In this document: positions 54,879 to 63,460 of the stretch, in pieces
Numbering within the stretch: the first letter of the stretch is position 1
Layout of the letters: the number at the start of each line of letters is the position of its first letter
Assembly: GCA_027067555.1 (NCBI GenBank)
Contig: JAMOVU010000070.1
Location: 1-63,460, forward strand
Direction: 5' to 3'
Length of the DNA: 63,460 bases
Origin: Candidatus Aminicenantota bacterium
GTDB taxonomy: Bacteria; Acidobacteriota; Aminicenantia; JAMOAD01
Made by a program: the position numbers and the translations under genes
Notes under the pieces: model-generated
What the model was told of the DNA's origin: nothing
The model's database searches: none
What the model saw: the letters and a program-made list of their open reading frames with translations, nothing else

Positions 54879-57800
54879 AAGAATACTCGTGATTGGTTCC
54901 GGACCTATTGTAATAGGTCAGGCCGGAGAATTTGATTACTCCGGATCTCAAGCTGTTAAAGCTCTTAAAAAATTGGGGTTTTTTGTTGTTGTGATAAACA
55001 GCAATCCGGCTACAATAATGACGGACCCTCTCCTGTCCGATAGGGTATACACCGAACCGATAATACCCTCTTCAATAGAACAGATTATTGTAAAGGAAAA
55101 AATAGATGCAATTCTTCCCACAGTCGGAGGACAAACAGCACTTAATGCCGTAAAAGAAATAGATAAAAAGGGAATTATTGAAAAATACGGAGTCGAAATA
55201 ATAGGTGCTTCCGTCGAATCAATAGAAATTGCGGAAAACAGGGAAAAATTCAAAAAAGCAATGGATGAAATAGGACTTAAATCTCCTCAGAGCTTTGTAA
55301 TCCATTCAATTGATGAAGCCCGGGAGATTCTGAACTTTATCAATTTTCCTCTTATTTTAAGACCATCTTTCACTCTCGGAGGAACAGGAGGAGGAATCGC
55401 CCATAATATCGATGAGTACGAAAAATTGATAGAAATAGGGCTTATAAAATCCCCTGTTAAGGAGATTCTTGTGGAAGAATCTTTAATCGGATGGAAAGAG
55501 TTTGAATTTGAAGTTATGAGAGATCTGAATGATAATGTGGTTATCGTTTCATCAATAGAAAATTTTGATCCCATGGGAGTTCACACAGGTGACAGTATAA
55601 CCGTTGCTCCGGCACAAACATTAACGGATTCCGAATATCAAAATCTGAGGGATTATTCGATAGCTGTCATAAGAAAGGTGGGAGTTGCCACCGGCGGGTC
55701 AAACATACAGTTTGCAGTAAATCCTAAAAACGGAGATGTGAGAGTTATAGAAATGAATCCTCGAGTTTCAAGAAGTTCGGCGCTTGTTTCCAAAGCAACG
55801 GGGTTTCCGATTGCAAAAACAGCAGCTCAACTCTCTGTCGGTTTAACACTTGATGAAATAGAGAATGAGATAACAAAAACAACTCCGGCTTCTTTTGAAC
55901 CTGCTCTTGACTATGTAGTGGTAAAAGTCCCGAGATGGGATTTTAAAAAATTTAATGTTGAAAGGACATTAACAACACAGATGAAATCAGTCGGTGAAGT
56001 TATGGCAATAGGTTCTAACTTCAGGGAAGCTTTCCAAAAAGCCTTAAGATCGCTCGAAATCGGAGTAAGCGGGCTAAATGATTCCAAAGCCAAAAATTTT
56101 GACAGGAAAAAATTAAAGCTTTTACTGGAAATCCCCACACCGGGAAGACCTTTTTATATAAAAGAAGCCTTTTTAAGAGGTTTTTCTGTCAGGGAGGTTG
56201 CTGAAATAACCAAGATTGATCCATGGTTTTTAGAGAATATAAAAATCATTTCCGATCTTGAAAGAGAAATTGAAAAAAACAAACAATGGATAAATAATCC
56301 TGAATTTTTAAGAACACTTAAACTTTCAGGTTTTTCCGATAAAAGGATTGCGGAAATTTCAGGCCTTAAAGAAGAGGATATAAGAGAGAAAAGAAAAAAA
56401 CTCAAAATCACAGCTGTTTTCAAAAAAGTTGATACATGTGCCGGTGAGTTTGAATCAATCACTCCGTATTATTATTCAACATACATGAAAACCAATGAGA
56501 GCATTCCTTCCGATAGAAAAAAAGTGGTCGTTTTAGGGGGAGGTCCGTTTAGAATAGGTCAGGGAATAGAGTTTGATTACTGTGCTTCAATGGCTTCAAT
56601 TACTTTGAAAAAAATGGGAATTGAAACAATTATGATAAACTGCAATCCTGAGACAGTAAGCACTGATTACGATACCTCGGATAAGCTCTATTTTGAACCG
56701 GTTTTTTACGAGGATGTTCTTAATATTCTTGAAATAGAAAAACCCTTTGGGGTTATACTCCAGTTAGGGGGACAGACTCCTCTCAAGCTTGCAAAACAGC
56801 TCATTGACACCGGAGTTAATATATTGGGAACAAGCTATGAAAAAATCAATGAAGCTGAAGACAGAGAAAAATTTATCTCTCTTTTGAATGACTTGAACAT
56901 AGAATATCCGCCGGGAGATGCTGTAAAAACAATGGAAGAAGCTCTTGTTGTTGCAAAAAACATAGGGTTTCCCCTTTTGGTAAGACCCTCTTATGTTCTG
57001 GGAGGAAGGGGAATGGCAATAGTTTATACTGTTGAAGAATTGAGAGAGTTTATGGAAAAAGCAACAAAAATTTCAGAGGAGCATCCGGTGCTAATAGATA
57101 ACTTTATTGAGGATGCTTTTGAAGTTGATGTGGATGCACTTTCGGACGGAGAAGATGTTTTTATCGCTGGAATAATGCAGCACATTGAGGAGGCAGGAGT
57201 TCACTCGGGGGACAGTGCCGCTGTTTTGCCCACCTATCTCGTGGAACCAAAGCATCTGGATGAAATAAGAGAAATCACCGTAAAAATAGCAAAAAGACTA
57301 AAAATAAAGGGATTTGTAAACATTCAGTTTGCAATTAAAGATGATACGGTATATGTACTTGAAGTTAATCCGCGGGCATCCAGAACAATTCCGTTCGTAT
57401 CAAAATCAACGGGAATTCCTCTTGTTGAGATAAGTGTAAGGATTATGTTAGGGGAAAAACTCTCCTCCTTTAATCTTGAAAATTATCCGAGACAAAATCA
57501 TTATACTGTGAAAGCACCGGTTTTTTCCTTTGACAAGTTTGCGGGAGTTGACCCGATTTTGGGACCTGAAATGAGAAGTCTGGGAGAATCAATGGGCATA
57601 AGCGAGTTTTTCGGAGAAGCTTATATCAAAGCCATGTTAGGCGCCGGTTTTATTCTTCCTGTTTCGGGCAAGGTGTTTATCAGTGTGAATGATTTTGATA
57701 AGGATAAAATTGACTACATATCAAAAAAGATTGAAAAATTGGGCTTTGAAATATATGCCACAAAGGGAACTTTTGAAAAATTGATGAAGATAGGAGTTAA

Positions 57801-58062
57801 AGCCAAAATGGTGAATAAAGTGGGAGAGGGCAAGCCAGATATAGTTGAGCTTATAAAAAGCGGAGAAATTTCCCTTATAATAAATACTCCATTGGGAAGA
57901 AAAGCCTATCAGGATGATCTTAAAATAAGAGAAGCTGCTCTTGAAAGAAAACTTCCCTGTATTACCACACTCTCTTCCGCCCGGGCGGCAGTGGATGGAA
58001 TAGGATGGCTCCAGAGACATAAAATTTCAATTTACAAACCCTTAAATATCTACCCTCTTTAA
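54856..58062 (+). CDS. carB: Carbamoyl-phosphate synthase, large subunit
   Basis: Makes carbamoyl phosphate from bicarbonate, ammonia and two ATP. Two homologous ATP-grasp halves are present: the first has [20 protein letters not shown] and [17 protein letters not shown], the second [19 protein letters not shown] and [17 protein letters not shown]. An oligomerisation domain lies between them and an MGS-like allosteric domain at the end (from about 930: [25 protein letters not shown]). The 1068-residue length is standard. Its TAA stop abuts the stop of the convergent DUF5916 gene with no base between. Confidence 0.98.
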   Translation: MPIRKDIKRILVIGSGPIVIGQAGEFDYSGSQAVKALKKLGFFVVVINSNPATIMTDPLLSDRVYTEPIIPSSIEQIIVKEKIDAILPTVGGQTALNAVKEIDKKGIIEKYGVEIIGASVESIEIAENREKFKKAMDEIGLKSPQSFVIHSIDEAREILNFINFPLILRPSFTLGGTGGGIAHNIDEYEKLIEIGLIKSPVKEILVEESLIGWKEFEFEVMRDLNDNVVIVSSIENFDPMGVHTGDSITVAPAQTLTDSEYQNLRDYSIAVIRKVGVATGGSNIQFAVNPKNGDVRVIEMNPRVSRSSALVSKATGFPIAKTAAQLSVGLTLDEIENEITKTTPASFEPALDYVVVKVPRWDFKKFNVERTLTTQMKSVGEVMAIGSNFREAFQKALRSLEIGVSGLNDSKAKNFDRKKLKLLLEIPTPGRPFYIKEAFLRGFSVREVAEITKIDPWFLENIKIISDLEREIEKNKQWINNPEFLRTLKLSGFSDKRIAEISGLKEEDIREKRKKLKITAVFKKVDTCAGEFESITPYYYSTYMKTNESIPSDRKKVVVLGGGPFRIGQGIEFDYCASMASITLKKMGIETIMINCNPETVSTDYDTSDKLYFEPVFYEDVLNILEIEKPFGVILQLGGQTPLKLAKQLIDTGVNILGTSYEKINEAEDREKFISLLNDLNIEYPPGDAVKTMEEALVVAKNIGFPLLVRPSYVLGGRGMAIVYTVEELREFMEKATKISEEHPVLIDNFIEDAFEVDVDALSDGEDVFIAGIMQHIEEAGVHSGDSAAVLPTYLVEPKHLDEIREITVKIAKRLKIKGFVNIQFAIKDDTVYVLEVNPRASRTIPFVSKSTGIPLVEISVRIMLGEKLSSFNLENYPRQNHYTVKAPVFSFDKFAGVDPILGPEMRSLGESMGISEFFGEAYIKAMLGAGFILPVSGKVFISVNDFDKDKIDYISKKIEKLGFEIYATKGTFEKLMKIGVKAKMVNKVGEGKPDIVELIKSGEISLIINTPLGRKAYQDDLKIREAALERKLPCITTLSSARAAVDGIGWLQRHKISIYKPLNIYPL

Positions 58063-60243
58063 TTATGGCCTGGCACTATAAACTATTTTAAAGACAAGTC
58101 TGTCCTGCAAAGGTATGAATCTTGACCTCGGATCCCAAATTCGTTCCCAATTTTTATTAAAGGTAATGAAAAGCTTATTCCCCGGCGAAATTCTCCACAT
58201 AAATCTTATATTTGCCCCCAATTTTTTTGAAACATCATCGTATTGAATATAATTTAAAAGTGCAAGATCGGGTGAGAAAAATATATCAGCCTTTATTCTG
58301 TAGAGGTTCTCATCAAACTTACCCTGAGGTAAGTTTCCTCTTATAAATTCTCCCTGCAAAGAGAGATTTAAAAAACCATCCAATTTATAAGTTAATCCCA
58401 AATTCATATCTCCCATGTGTCCACTATAAAATTCTCCGAATCTATAACTAAGGTCAAAAACTACATTTCTGTAAGATGCTGAATTAAATTCGAATCTATA
58501 TCTTGTGTAATGATAAGGTCCCGCAGGGATTATTACTCCCTCTGCAACTTCAAAATCATAAGGCAAAACATCATAGTTTGGCATAACATTAAACTCAATA
58601 TGCTCTCCGGATTCTGTTCTCAAATTCACAGGGGCTGTAAAAATCATCCATGTTTCCATCTTTCCTGAAAGATCCCAATAAAACATCCCGTAAAGTTGGA
58701 AAAAGAATTGTCTTACAAGTTTACCTATTAGCCCTTTTTCAGGTCGCGGTTGAAAATCCAAACCAGCCCTCAATGTTTGAATGTTTTTTCTTGGTAAAAA
58801 ACCAAGGCCAGGGTTAAGTGAATCTCCTAAGTATGTATAAGTTATAGAAGCATCAATTAAATCATTAGGATAATCTATTTTAAACCCATATCCATAATGC
58901 TTTCCTCCGTCAATCTCATTCCAATTATAAACACCCCAAAAACCAGTAGCAAAGTTTTTCTTTCCGAATAATTTTGAGGTCTGATATATAAAATCAACTC
59001 CAAACATTCTATTAATCCCATTGCTTCCGGGCTCCCCATCTGTAAAAATTATTCCCACTTTACTTTGATCCCAGATATTTTGATAAATTCTCCCGGCAAA
59101 GAAATTCTGACTCGGAAAAACAGTACCATCACTTAAAGTTGTTTCACGGGTTTTCACATCAAGAAATGCCATGTTTGTATTTCCCAATTTACCAAATGTT
59201 TTAGCTCCGAAAAGAATTGGTATTTGCTCTCCATTGTAGAGGCCTATCCTTCTGCTGAAAAATGGAACAAATGATCTATGGAGCCCTATTCCGAAATTAA
59301 ATATTTCAGAACCCTCAAGAAAAAAACTTCTCTTTTCAGGAAAGTACAGAGAAAATCTTGTAAGATTAATCCTTCTTGTGTCAGCCTCTGTCTCAGCAAA
59401 ATCCGTATTATAACTAAAAACGCCCACTAAATTCGGGGTGAAATTTTTATAAATATCAAAACCACCATCTATAGAGTATTTTCTTTCAGTACCAATCTCA
59501 TAATCCTCTGTTGAGCTTAGTATACCATAAGGTTTTATAGTAATTCCTTTTCCCTGTTTCACATTTGAAATCCCCTCGAGAGGAGCTGCCTCAGCAGGAT
59601 TATAAAAAAAGCTATCTTTAGAAATCCCTGAAAGTCTTATAACTTCCATCTTCCTTGGAATATATCTTTCAACATTTAACCCCCATGTTTTGAGTTTTGG
59701 ATTAAAAGAAATAGTTTTAAAAGGGATTTTTATTTCAACGCTCCATCCTTCTTTTGTAATCTTTGTCTTTGCTTCCCAAATACCATCCCAGTTTAAACTG
59801 AAATGTTCACCAAAGGCAAGCCCATCGCTTCTTGCTCCCTTGGGATTAACAAAGAAAACATAAGCATTCCTTCTATCCTGGAATGTATCCAGAAGAATTC
59901 TTATAATATCATTTGATCTTCCCTTTTCATCAGTTTTCATACTGTTAGCAGAAATCTTATCCGGCTCATCATCATAGCACATAATCCCAAAATAAAGATT
60001 ATTTTTATCATATAGTATTCTTAAAGTTGTTCTCTCAGAGGGTGTAATTCCTGTTTCAGGCTCTACCATTTTAAATTCAGTAAAAAGAGGGGATTTTTTC
60101 CACACAGAATCCGATAAAATTCCATCTATTTTGGGCCCTTTTTCAACAAAAGTAGCCTTAATTTTAACTGCTCCGAACACAAGCTGAAGCGTAAAAATCA
60201 TAAACACAATTAAAATAAACACAATATTACTTTTTCTTTTCAT
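58063..60243 (-). CDS. Exported CBM9-like / DUF5916 outer-membrane protein
   Basis: A 726-residue envelope protein. After a signal peptide (about 1-25) comes a carbohydrate-binding-like CBM9 domain (about 28-225): PKIDGILSDSVWKKSP, LYFGIMCYDDEP, WDGIWEAKTKITKEGWSVEIKIPF. The remainder is the DUF5916 region, rich in aromatic strands like an outer-membrane barrel (EKRSFFLEGSEIFNFG, then SLQGEFIRG). It ends KIVYSARP rather than in an aromatic residue. Such proteins are common in Bacteroidota, Acidobacteriota and Aminicenantes, with no firm function. Its GGAGG site is 11 bases from the ATG, rather far. No clear promoter was found. Confidence 0.88.
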   Translation of the reverse strand: MKRKSNIVFILIVFMIFTLQLVFGAVKIKATFVEKGPKIDGILSDSVWKKSPLFTEFKMVEPETGITPSERTTLRILYDKNNLYFGIMCYDDEPDKISANSMKTDEKGRSNDIIRILLDTFQDRRNAYVFFVNPKGARSDGLAFGEHFSLNWDGIWEAKTKITKEGWSVEIKIPFKTISFNPKLKTWGLNVERYIPRKMEVIRLSGISKDSFFYNPAEAAPLEGISNVKQGKGITIKPYGILSSTEDYEIGTERKYSIDGGFDIYKNFTPNLVGVFSYNTDFAETEADTRRINLTRFSLYFPEKRSFFLEGSEIFNFGIGLHRSFVPFFSRRIGLYNGEQIPILFGAKTFGKLGNTNMAFLDVKTRETTLSDGTVFPSQNFFAGRIYQNIWDQSKVGIIFTDGEPGSNGINRMFGVDFIYQTSKLFGKKNFATGFWGVYNWNEIDGGKHYGYGFKIDYPNDLIDASITYTYLGDSLNPGLGFLPRKNIQTLRAGLDFQPRPEKGLIGKLVRQFFFQLYGMFYWDLSGKMETWMIFTAPVNLRTESGEHIEFNVMPNYDVLPYDFEVAEGVIIPAGPYHYTRYRFEFNSASYRNVVFDLSYRFGEFYSGHMGDMNLGLTYKLDGFLNLSLQGEFIRGNLPQGKFDENLYRIKADIFFSPDLALLNYIQYDDVSKKLGANIRFMWRISPGNKLFITFNKNWERIWDPRSRFIPLQDRLVFKIVYSARP

Positions 60244-60348
60244 TCTGGCTTTTTCCTCCGCTATAGCATCTTTTTATATTTTAAATACGAAAAGTTCTCT
60301 AAAATGTTGCAAACCCGATTTTACACCTTGTTTAAAATAAAAGAAGGC

Positions 60349-60377
60349 TTGATGAAGACTCTGGATTATTATATTAT
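60349..60377 (+). promoter_or_regulatory. Promoter of the cation transporter gene, leaderless type
   Basis: TTGATG (60349-60354), 17 bases and TATTAT (60372-60377). Six bases separate the -10 box from the ATG, with no Shine-Dalgarno site. Confidence 0.6.
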
Positions 60378-60383
60378 CTTTTA

Positions 60384-61289
60384 ATGAAAACGGGATCAAA
60401 AAAAGTTGTAATATTTGCATTTTTGGCAAACCTCTCAATTGCTGCAGCCAAATTTATAGTATCCCTTATCACTCACTCTTCCGCCCTCTTATCAGAAGCA
60501 ATCCACTCTCTTGCCGATACAGGAAATCAAATATTACTTCTCATAGGATTAAAAAGAAGTTTAAAAAAAGAAGATAAAATTCATCCTTTTGGATACAATA
60601 GGGAGCAGTATTTCTGGTCTTTTCTCGTAGCTGTAATGCTATTCCTTTTAGGAGGACTTTACTCTCTATTGGAAGGAATAAAAAAGCTACTCCATACCCA
60701 TAAAATCGAAGAGCCATGGATTGCTATTGGAGTTTTAATTTTTTCATTCATTGCAGAAGGTTTTTCCTTTCTAAAAGCAAAAAAAGAAATTGATAAGAAC
60801 AGAAAAGATGGTTCTCTCCTTGATTCTTTGAAAAATTGTTATAATTCCGAACTTCTTGTCGTATTTTTTGAAGATAGTGCTGCAATTACCGGTATAACAA
60901 TAGCACTTGTCTCAACTTTATTGTACATTTTTACTAAAAACTCCATCTTTGATTCCATTGGATCAATTTTAATTGGGCTTCTTCTCATCATAGTATCCAT
61001 CGGGCTTGGTGCAAAAATGAAATCTTTAATAGTGGGAAGAGCAGCCCCATCTTATATAGTCAAAGATATTATTAATATTTTAGAAAGCACAGATGGGATT
61101 GAAAGAGTTAATCAGGTAAAAACAATGGTATTGGGATCTGATTCAATACTTGCAGCTATTGAAGTAATCTTTGAAGATGGACTTGATATAGATTATATAG
61201 ATGAAAAAATAAAGGAAATTGAGAAAAGAATTAAATCAAAGCACTCCGAAGTAAAAAATATTTATATTGAGCCAAAGGAAAAGTCTTGA
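60384..61289 (+). CDS. Cation diffusion facilitator transporter, ZnT9-like variant
   Basis: Inner-membrane divalent-metal antiporter of 301 residues, with about six helices and a cytoplasmic C-terminal domain (from about 215, ending IYIEPKE). The first metal motif, in helix II, is HSLADTGNQ. In helix V the usual His-x-x-x-Asp is replaced by FFEDSAAITG, a Glu-Asp pair known from the SLC30A9/ZnT9-like branch. PFGYNREQYFWSF is conserved family sequence. Metal and direction are uncertain, since that branch differs from classic zinc exporters. The ATG lies 6 bases after the -10 box, so its mRNA is probably leaderless. Confidence 0.9.
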   Translation: MKTGSKKVVIFAFLANLSIAAAKFIVSLITHSSALLSEAIHSLADTGNQILLLIGLKRSLKKEDKIHPFGYNREQYFWSFLVAVMLFLLGGLYSLLEGIKKLLHTHKIEEPWIAIGVLIFSFIAEGFSFLKAKKEIDKNRKDGSLLDSLKNCYNSELLVVFFEDSAAITGITIALVSTLLYIFTKNSIFDSIGSILIGLLLIIVSIGLGAKMKSLIVGRAAPSYIVKDIINILESTDGIERVNQVKTMVLGSDSILAAIEVIFEDGLDIDYIDEKIKEIEKRIKSKHSEVKNIYIEPKEKS

Positions 61290-61314
61290 CAAGCTTCCTT
61301 TTTGGGAGTAAATT
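61286..61314 (+). promoter_or_regulatory. Promoter of the lipoprotein-peptidase operon, leaderless type
   Basis: A consensus TTGACA (61286-61291) overlaps the stop codon of the transporter gene. It is followed by 17 bases and TAAATT (61309-61314), then 5 bases and the ATG. An upstream in-frame TTG at 61302 lies inside the promoter spacer and is not a credible start. Confidence 0.7.
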
Positions 61315-61319
61315 TTTCT

Positions 61320-61706
61320 ATGAAAAAAAATTTTATTTTTATATTTATTATTTTCATATTGTTTGTTAGCTGTTCAAGTGATAAATTATCCTTGATTGAA
61401 AATAAGGATTATCTCATCAAATTAAATCGTAAACTCGGAACCTATGCTCAAAAAAATCAAATGTGGAAAGAAGCTGTTTATAGATGGAAAAGAGTTGTAA
61501 ATCTAAACCCCAATGATTATAAAGCTCATAACAATTTGGCAATTGCATATGAAGCTCTTGGCGAATATCAAAAAGCAGAAATAGAATACAAATTAGCTTT
61601 AAGTCTCAGTCATAATAATGAGTTTATAAGGAGTAATTATGAAAAATTTAAAAGCGGAAAAAAGAGCAGTCAAAAGAAACAGCATAAGAAATTTCGCAAG
61701 TTTTAG
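61320..61706 (+). CDS. TPR lipoprotein
   Basis: A 128-residue envelope lipoprotein. The start ATG, 5 bases after the -10 box, leads into a hydrophobic run and the lipobox FVSC with lipid Cys18. The mature part holds two tetratricopeptide repeats (WKEAVYRWKRVVNLNPNDYKAHNNLAIAY; ALGEYQKAEIEYKLALSL), then a Lys-rich tail. It probably holds partner proteins at a membrane. The next lipoprotein gene starts inside it (68-base overlap) and a secreted metallopeptidase follows, so these three are likely partners. Confidence 0.85.
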   Translation: MKKNFIFIFIIFILFVSCSSDKLSLIENKDYLIKLNRKLGTYAQKNQMWKEAVYRWKRVVNLNPNDYKAHNNLAIAYEALGEYQKAEIEYKLALSLSHNNEFIRSNYEKFKSGKKSSQKKQHKKFRKF

Positions 61707-62334
61707 TCTGCTTTTGATTTTAATATTTTTGATTTTACCGTCCTGTTCAGAGACAAAAATGCAGAGGGTCCTTGTAAAATCCAGGCCCATTTTAAATATC
61801 GGAAACTATGAAAATGTTTACATAGCCCCCTTCAGGATTTCATCCAAAATCAACAATAAAATTATCTCTGATGAAATAACAAAAACACTTAAAGAAGATT
61901 TGGCAATAAATTATGGAAAAAATGTAATTATAGGAGAAAAAATTAATGTTTACACAAAAGGGATTTTTTCAAACCCATTTTTCTGGAAAGAGTATTCAAA
62001 AAAAGAAAAATCGGCAATTATTACAGGTGTAATAAAAATAAAGAAAGAGGAAAGAAGTAAGGTAAAAACAGTAAGATCAACCCCCCTTTCCCTTAAAAGT
62101 CAAAATATCCTTCAAACCATTAAATTAATAAATTGTGATATCTTGTTTTTAATACTTGATGGAGATAGTGGGAAAAAAGTTTATCAATACAGATTTAATT
62201 ATAAAATTACGGATGAAAGCGGAGAAGCTGATAGTGTTCTTGTAAGCAGATTAATAAGCATTGGAGTGGATAGGTTTATGAACAGAATAGTATCAAGAGA
62301 ACACATTGTATATAGATACTTTTTTAATTATTGA
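61639..62334 (+). CDS. Predicted lipoprotein, TolB/CsgG-like N-terminal pattern
   Basis: A 231-residue protein with an unusually long basic N-terminus (about 20 residues), a hydrophobic run and the lipobox ILPSC with Cys36. The mature start NIGNYENVYIAPFRIS, then EITKTLKEDLAINYGKNVII, resembles small periplasmic domains of the CsgG/LpoB/TolB-N type. I cannot place it in a named family. AAGGAG lies at the right distance from the ATG, within the preceding gene. That supports the long overlap and this start. It is followed 7 bases later by the metallopeptidase gene. Confidence 0.75.
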   Translation: MKNLKAEKRAVKRNSIRNFASFSLLLILIFLILPSCSETKMQRVLVKSRPILNIGNYENVYIAPFRISSKINNKIISDEITKTLKEDLAINYGKNVIIGEKINVYTKGIFSNPFFWKEYSKKEKSAIITGVIKIKKEERSKVKTVRSTPLSLKSQNILQTIKLINCDILFLILDGDSGKKVYQYRFNYKITDESGEADSVLVSRLISIGVDRFMNRIVSREHIVYRYFFNY

Positions 62335-62341
62335 GGTAAAA

Positions 62342-63460
62342 ATGAAAAGTAAAAAGAAATTAGTTATATTTTTCATAATAGTTTTATTTTATGTTTTCTC
62401 AAACGCTCAATATCAGTTTTTTCCTTATTATGGAAAAAACAAAATACAAATAGGAAAACAATGGTATGTTTACGAAACCAAACATTTCAAATTCAATTTT
62501 TATACAAAACATCTTGAAATTCTTAATTTCAGCGTAATCGATGCGGAGGATGCTTACTCAAAATTATCAGAATTTTTAGGATTTTCTCCAGAAAAGAAAA
62601 TTCCTATTTTACTTTACCAATCCCACAAGGATTTTGAAATGACAAATCTCTATCCTTCAGCAGTTCCCGAACCGGTAATGGGATTTTCAGAACCAATTGG
62701 AAATAGAGTGGTTATTCCGGCAGAGTACCCACCTTCTGTATTGAGACATCTTATAACCCATGAACTTACACATATCTTTCAATTTAATCTTCTTTATGGA
62801 AGACACAGACAAAGTTTTTCATCATTTTTTCACTTGCCACTATGGATTATGGAAGGGTTTGCAGAATTTATCCCTGGAGAGTGGGACCCTATTTCACTTA
62901 TGATTGTAAGAGATGCAGTTGTTACGGGCCAGATTCCACAACTGACAAAATACGGAGATCTTAGATATAATACCGCCAGTTCAAGATCTCCCTATGATTT
63001 TGGACACCTTGTATATGATTACCTTTACAAAGAATACGGGAGAACAGGATTAAGAAAATTCTGGTGGAATTTAAAAAGATTCTCATTTTTCAGAGGAAAG
63101 GGTATATTCAAAGAAACATTTAATCTTGAATACAATGTTTTCAACAGTAAATTCGAAAGATACTTAAGAAAAAGGTTTAAGAAATTTTTCGGAAGAGGGC
63201 TTCCGGGAGATTATGGGTTAAGAATCAGCCCGGAATACCCCTATTCTCAGGTTTATTCTTTTTCTGTTTCTCCTTCAGGGGAAACAGCCGCTATTGTAAC
63301 GGCAAATTATAAAAAATATGCTCTTACTATTTCACTTCTCGATTTAAAAAACGGGAAAGTTTATAAGGATATTACACCTGGATATAGCTCAAAATTTGAA
63401 AATTTATATTTAAAATTCTCTCCAGAAGACGGAAAATCCATAGTTTGGGATAGTAAGGGG
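62342..63460 (+). CDS. Secreted MA-clan metallopeptidase with TolB-like propeller (cut by window edge)
   Basis: The frame is open to the window end: 373 codons without a stop. A signal peptide (about 1-23, ending FSNAQ) is followed by a gluzincin-type peptidase domain. This has the zinc motif HELTH (His140, Glu141, His144) and the third ligand Glu171 in WIMEGFAEF. Near residue 300 a TolB-like beta-propeller begins, with SFSVSPSGETAAIV and KFSPEDGKSIVWD as its first two blades. The domain order matches exported peptidase-propeller proteins of unknown substrate. GAGGT precedes the ATG. The two lipoproteins upstream may anchor it. Confidence 0.88.
   Translation, partial: MKSKKKLVIFFIIVLFYVFSNAQYQFFPYYGKNKIQIGKQWYVYETKHFKFNFYTKHLEILNFSVIDAEDAYSKLSEFLGFSPEKKIPILLYQSHKDFEMTNLYPSAVPEPVMGFSEPIGNRVVIPAEYPPSVLRHLITHELTHIFQFNLLYGRHRQSFSSFFHLPLWIMEGFAEFIPGEWDPISLMIVRDAVVTGQIPQLTKYGDLRYNTASSRSPYDFGHLVYDYLYKEYGRTGLRKFWWNLKRFSFFRGKGIFKETFNLEYNVFNSKFERYLRKRFKKFFGRGLPGDYGLRISPEYPYSQVYSFSVSPSGETAAIVTANYKKYALTISLLDLKNGKVYKDITPGYSSKFENLYLKFSPEDGKSIVWDSKG

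Noticed and set aside
58057-58068. TAATTA palindrome between carB and the DUF5916 gene as an operator
   Set aside because: It is simply two abutting stop codons on opposite strands.

Overview
The window is AT-rich, densely packed bacterial chromosome. It has 55 protein-coding genes (two cut by the window ends) and one tRNA. I see no insertion sequences, phage genes, CRISPR arrays or rRNA, and no gene-free stretch above about 180 bases. Outer-membrane-type proteins (FadL, a DUF5916 barrel, another barrel), lipoproteins and signal peptidase I indicate a double-membrane cell. A four-subunit pyruvate/2-oxoacid:ferredoxin oxidoreductase and the lack of respiratory genes here suggest an anaerobe. 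Large Ser/Thr kinases fused to TPR or TolB-like regions, a secreted M28 peptidase and a CBM9-DUF5916 protein resemble low-GC relatives of Acidobacteriota/Aminicenantes. That placement is inference.

Layout, left to right. Minus strand: lepB, a barrel protein, and the start of purB. Plus strand: two tandem DUF507 genes; then tRNA-Leu(UAG) directly ahead of tig-clpP-clpX-lon-engB-rho-arcC and a FakA/DegV fusion; then a GAF-SpoIIE phosphatase. Minus: M28 peptidase. Plus: kinase-TolB-TPR protein; STAS protein, membrane glycosyltransferase-like protein, asnB, tldD; a HerA-like ATPase; purD-purE-mtaB; porGDAB overlapping a membrane TPR-kinase. Minus: a DUF4388-like/J-domain/TPR protein. Plus: purH and a SpoU-type methyltransferase. 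Minus: chaN-fadL-GDSL esterase. Plus: membrane SpoIIE phosphatase-rnc-cupin-thioesterase-mazG; then dcd-glycerate kinase-lipoprotein-DUF1232-epimerase-SagB-like. Minus: leuS. Plus: carAB. Minus: DUF5916 protein. Plus: a cation transporter, then two lipoproteins and a secreted metallopeptidase cut by the window end.

Themes. Protein quality control forms one operon. De novo purine (purB, purD, purE, purH) and pyrimidine (carAB) synthesis is spread over several transcription units. The FadL/esterase operon and the FakA-DegV fusion together suggest uptake and phosphorylation of outside fatty acids. Signalling is heavy: two SpoIIE phosphatases, one STAS protein and two Ser/Thr kinases, one of them overlapping the 2-oxoacid oxidoreductase genes.

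The most unusual signal is in gene starts. Six transcription units have a sigma-70-like promoter (TTG-type -35, 17-base spacer, TAnnnT -10) whose -10 box ends only 5 to 8 bases before the start codon. This predicts leaderless mRNAs. Other units have the same promoter type followed by a short leader with a Shine-Dalgarno site. Convergent genes meet with 0 to 6 bases between stop codons, and only one strong intrinsic terminator is visible. All calls are by eye from sequence; no database search was run.
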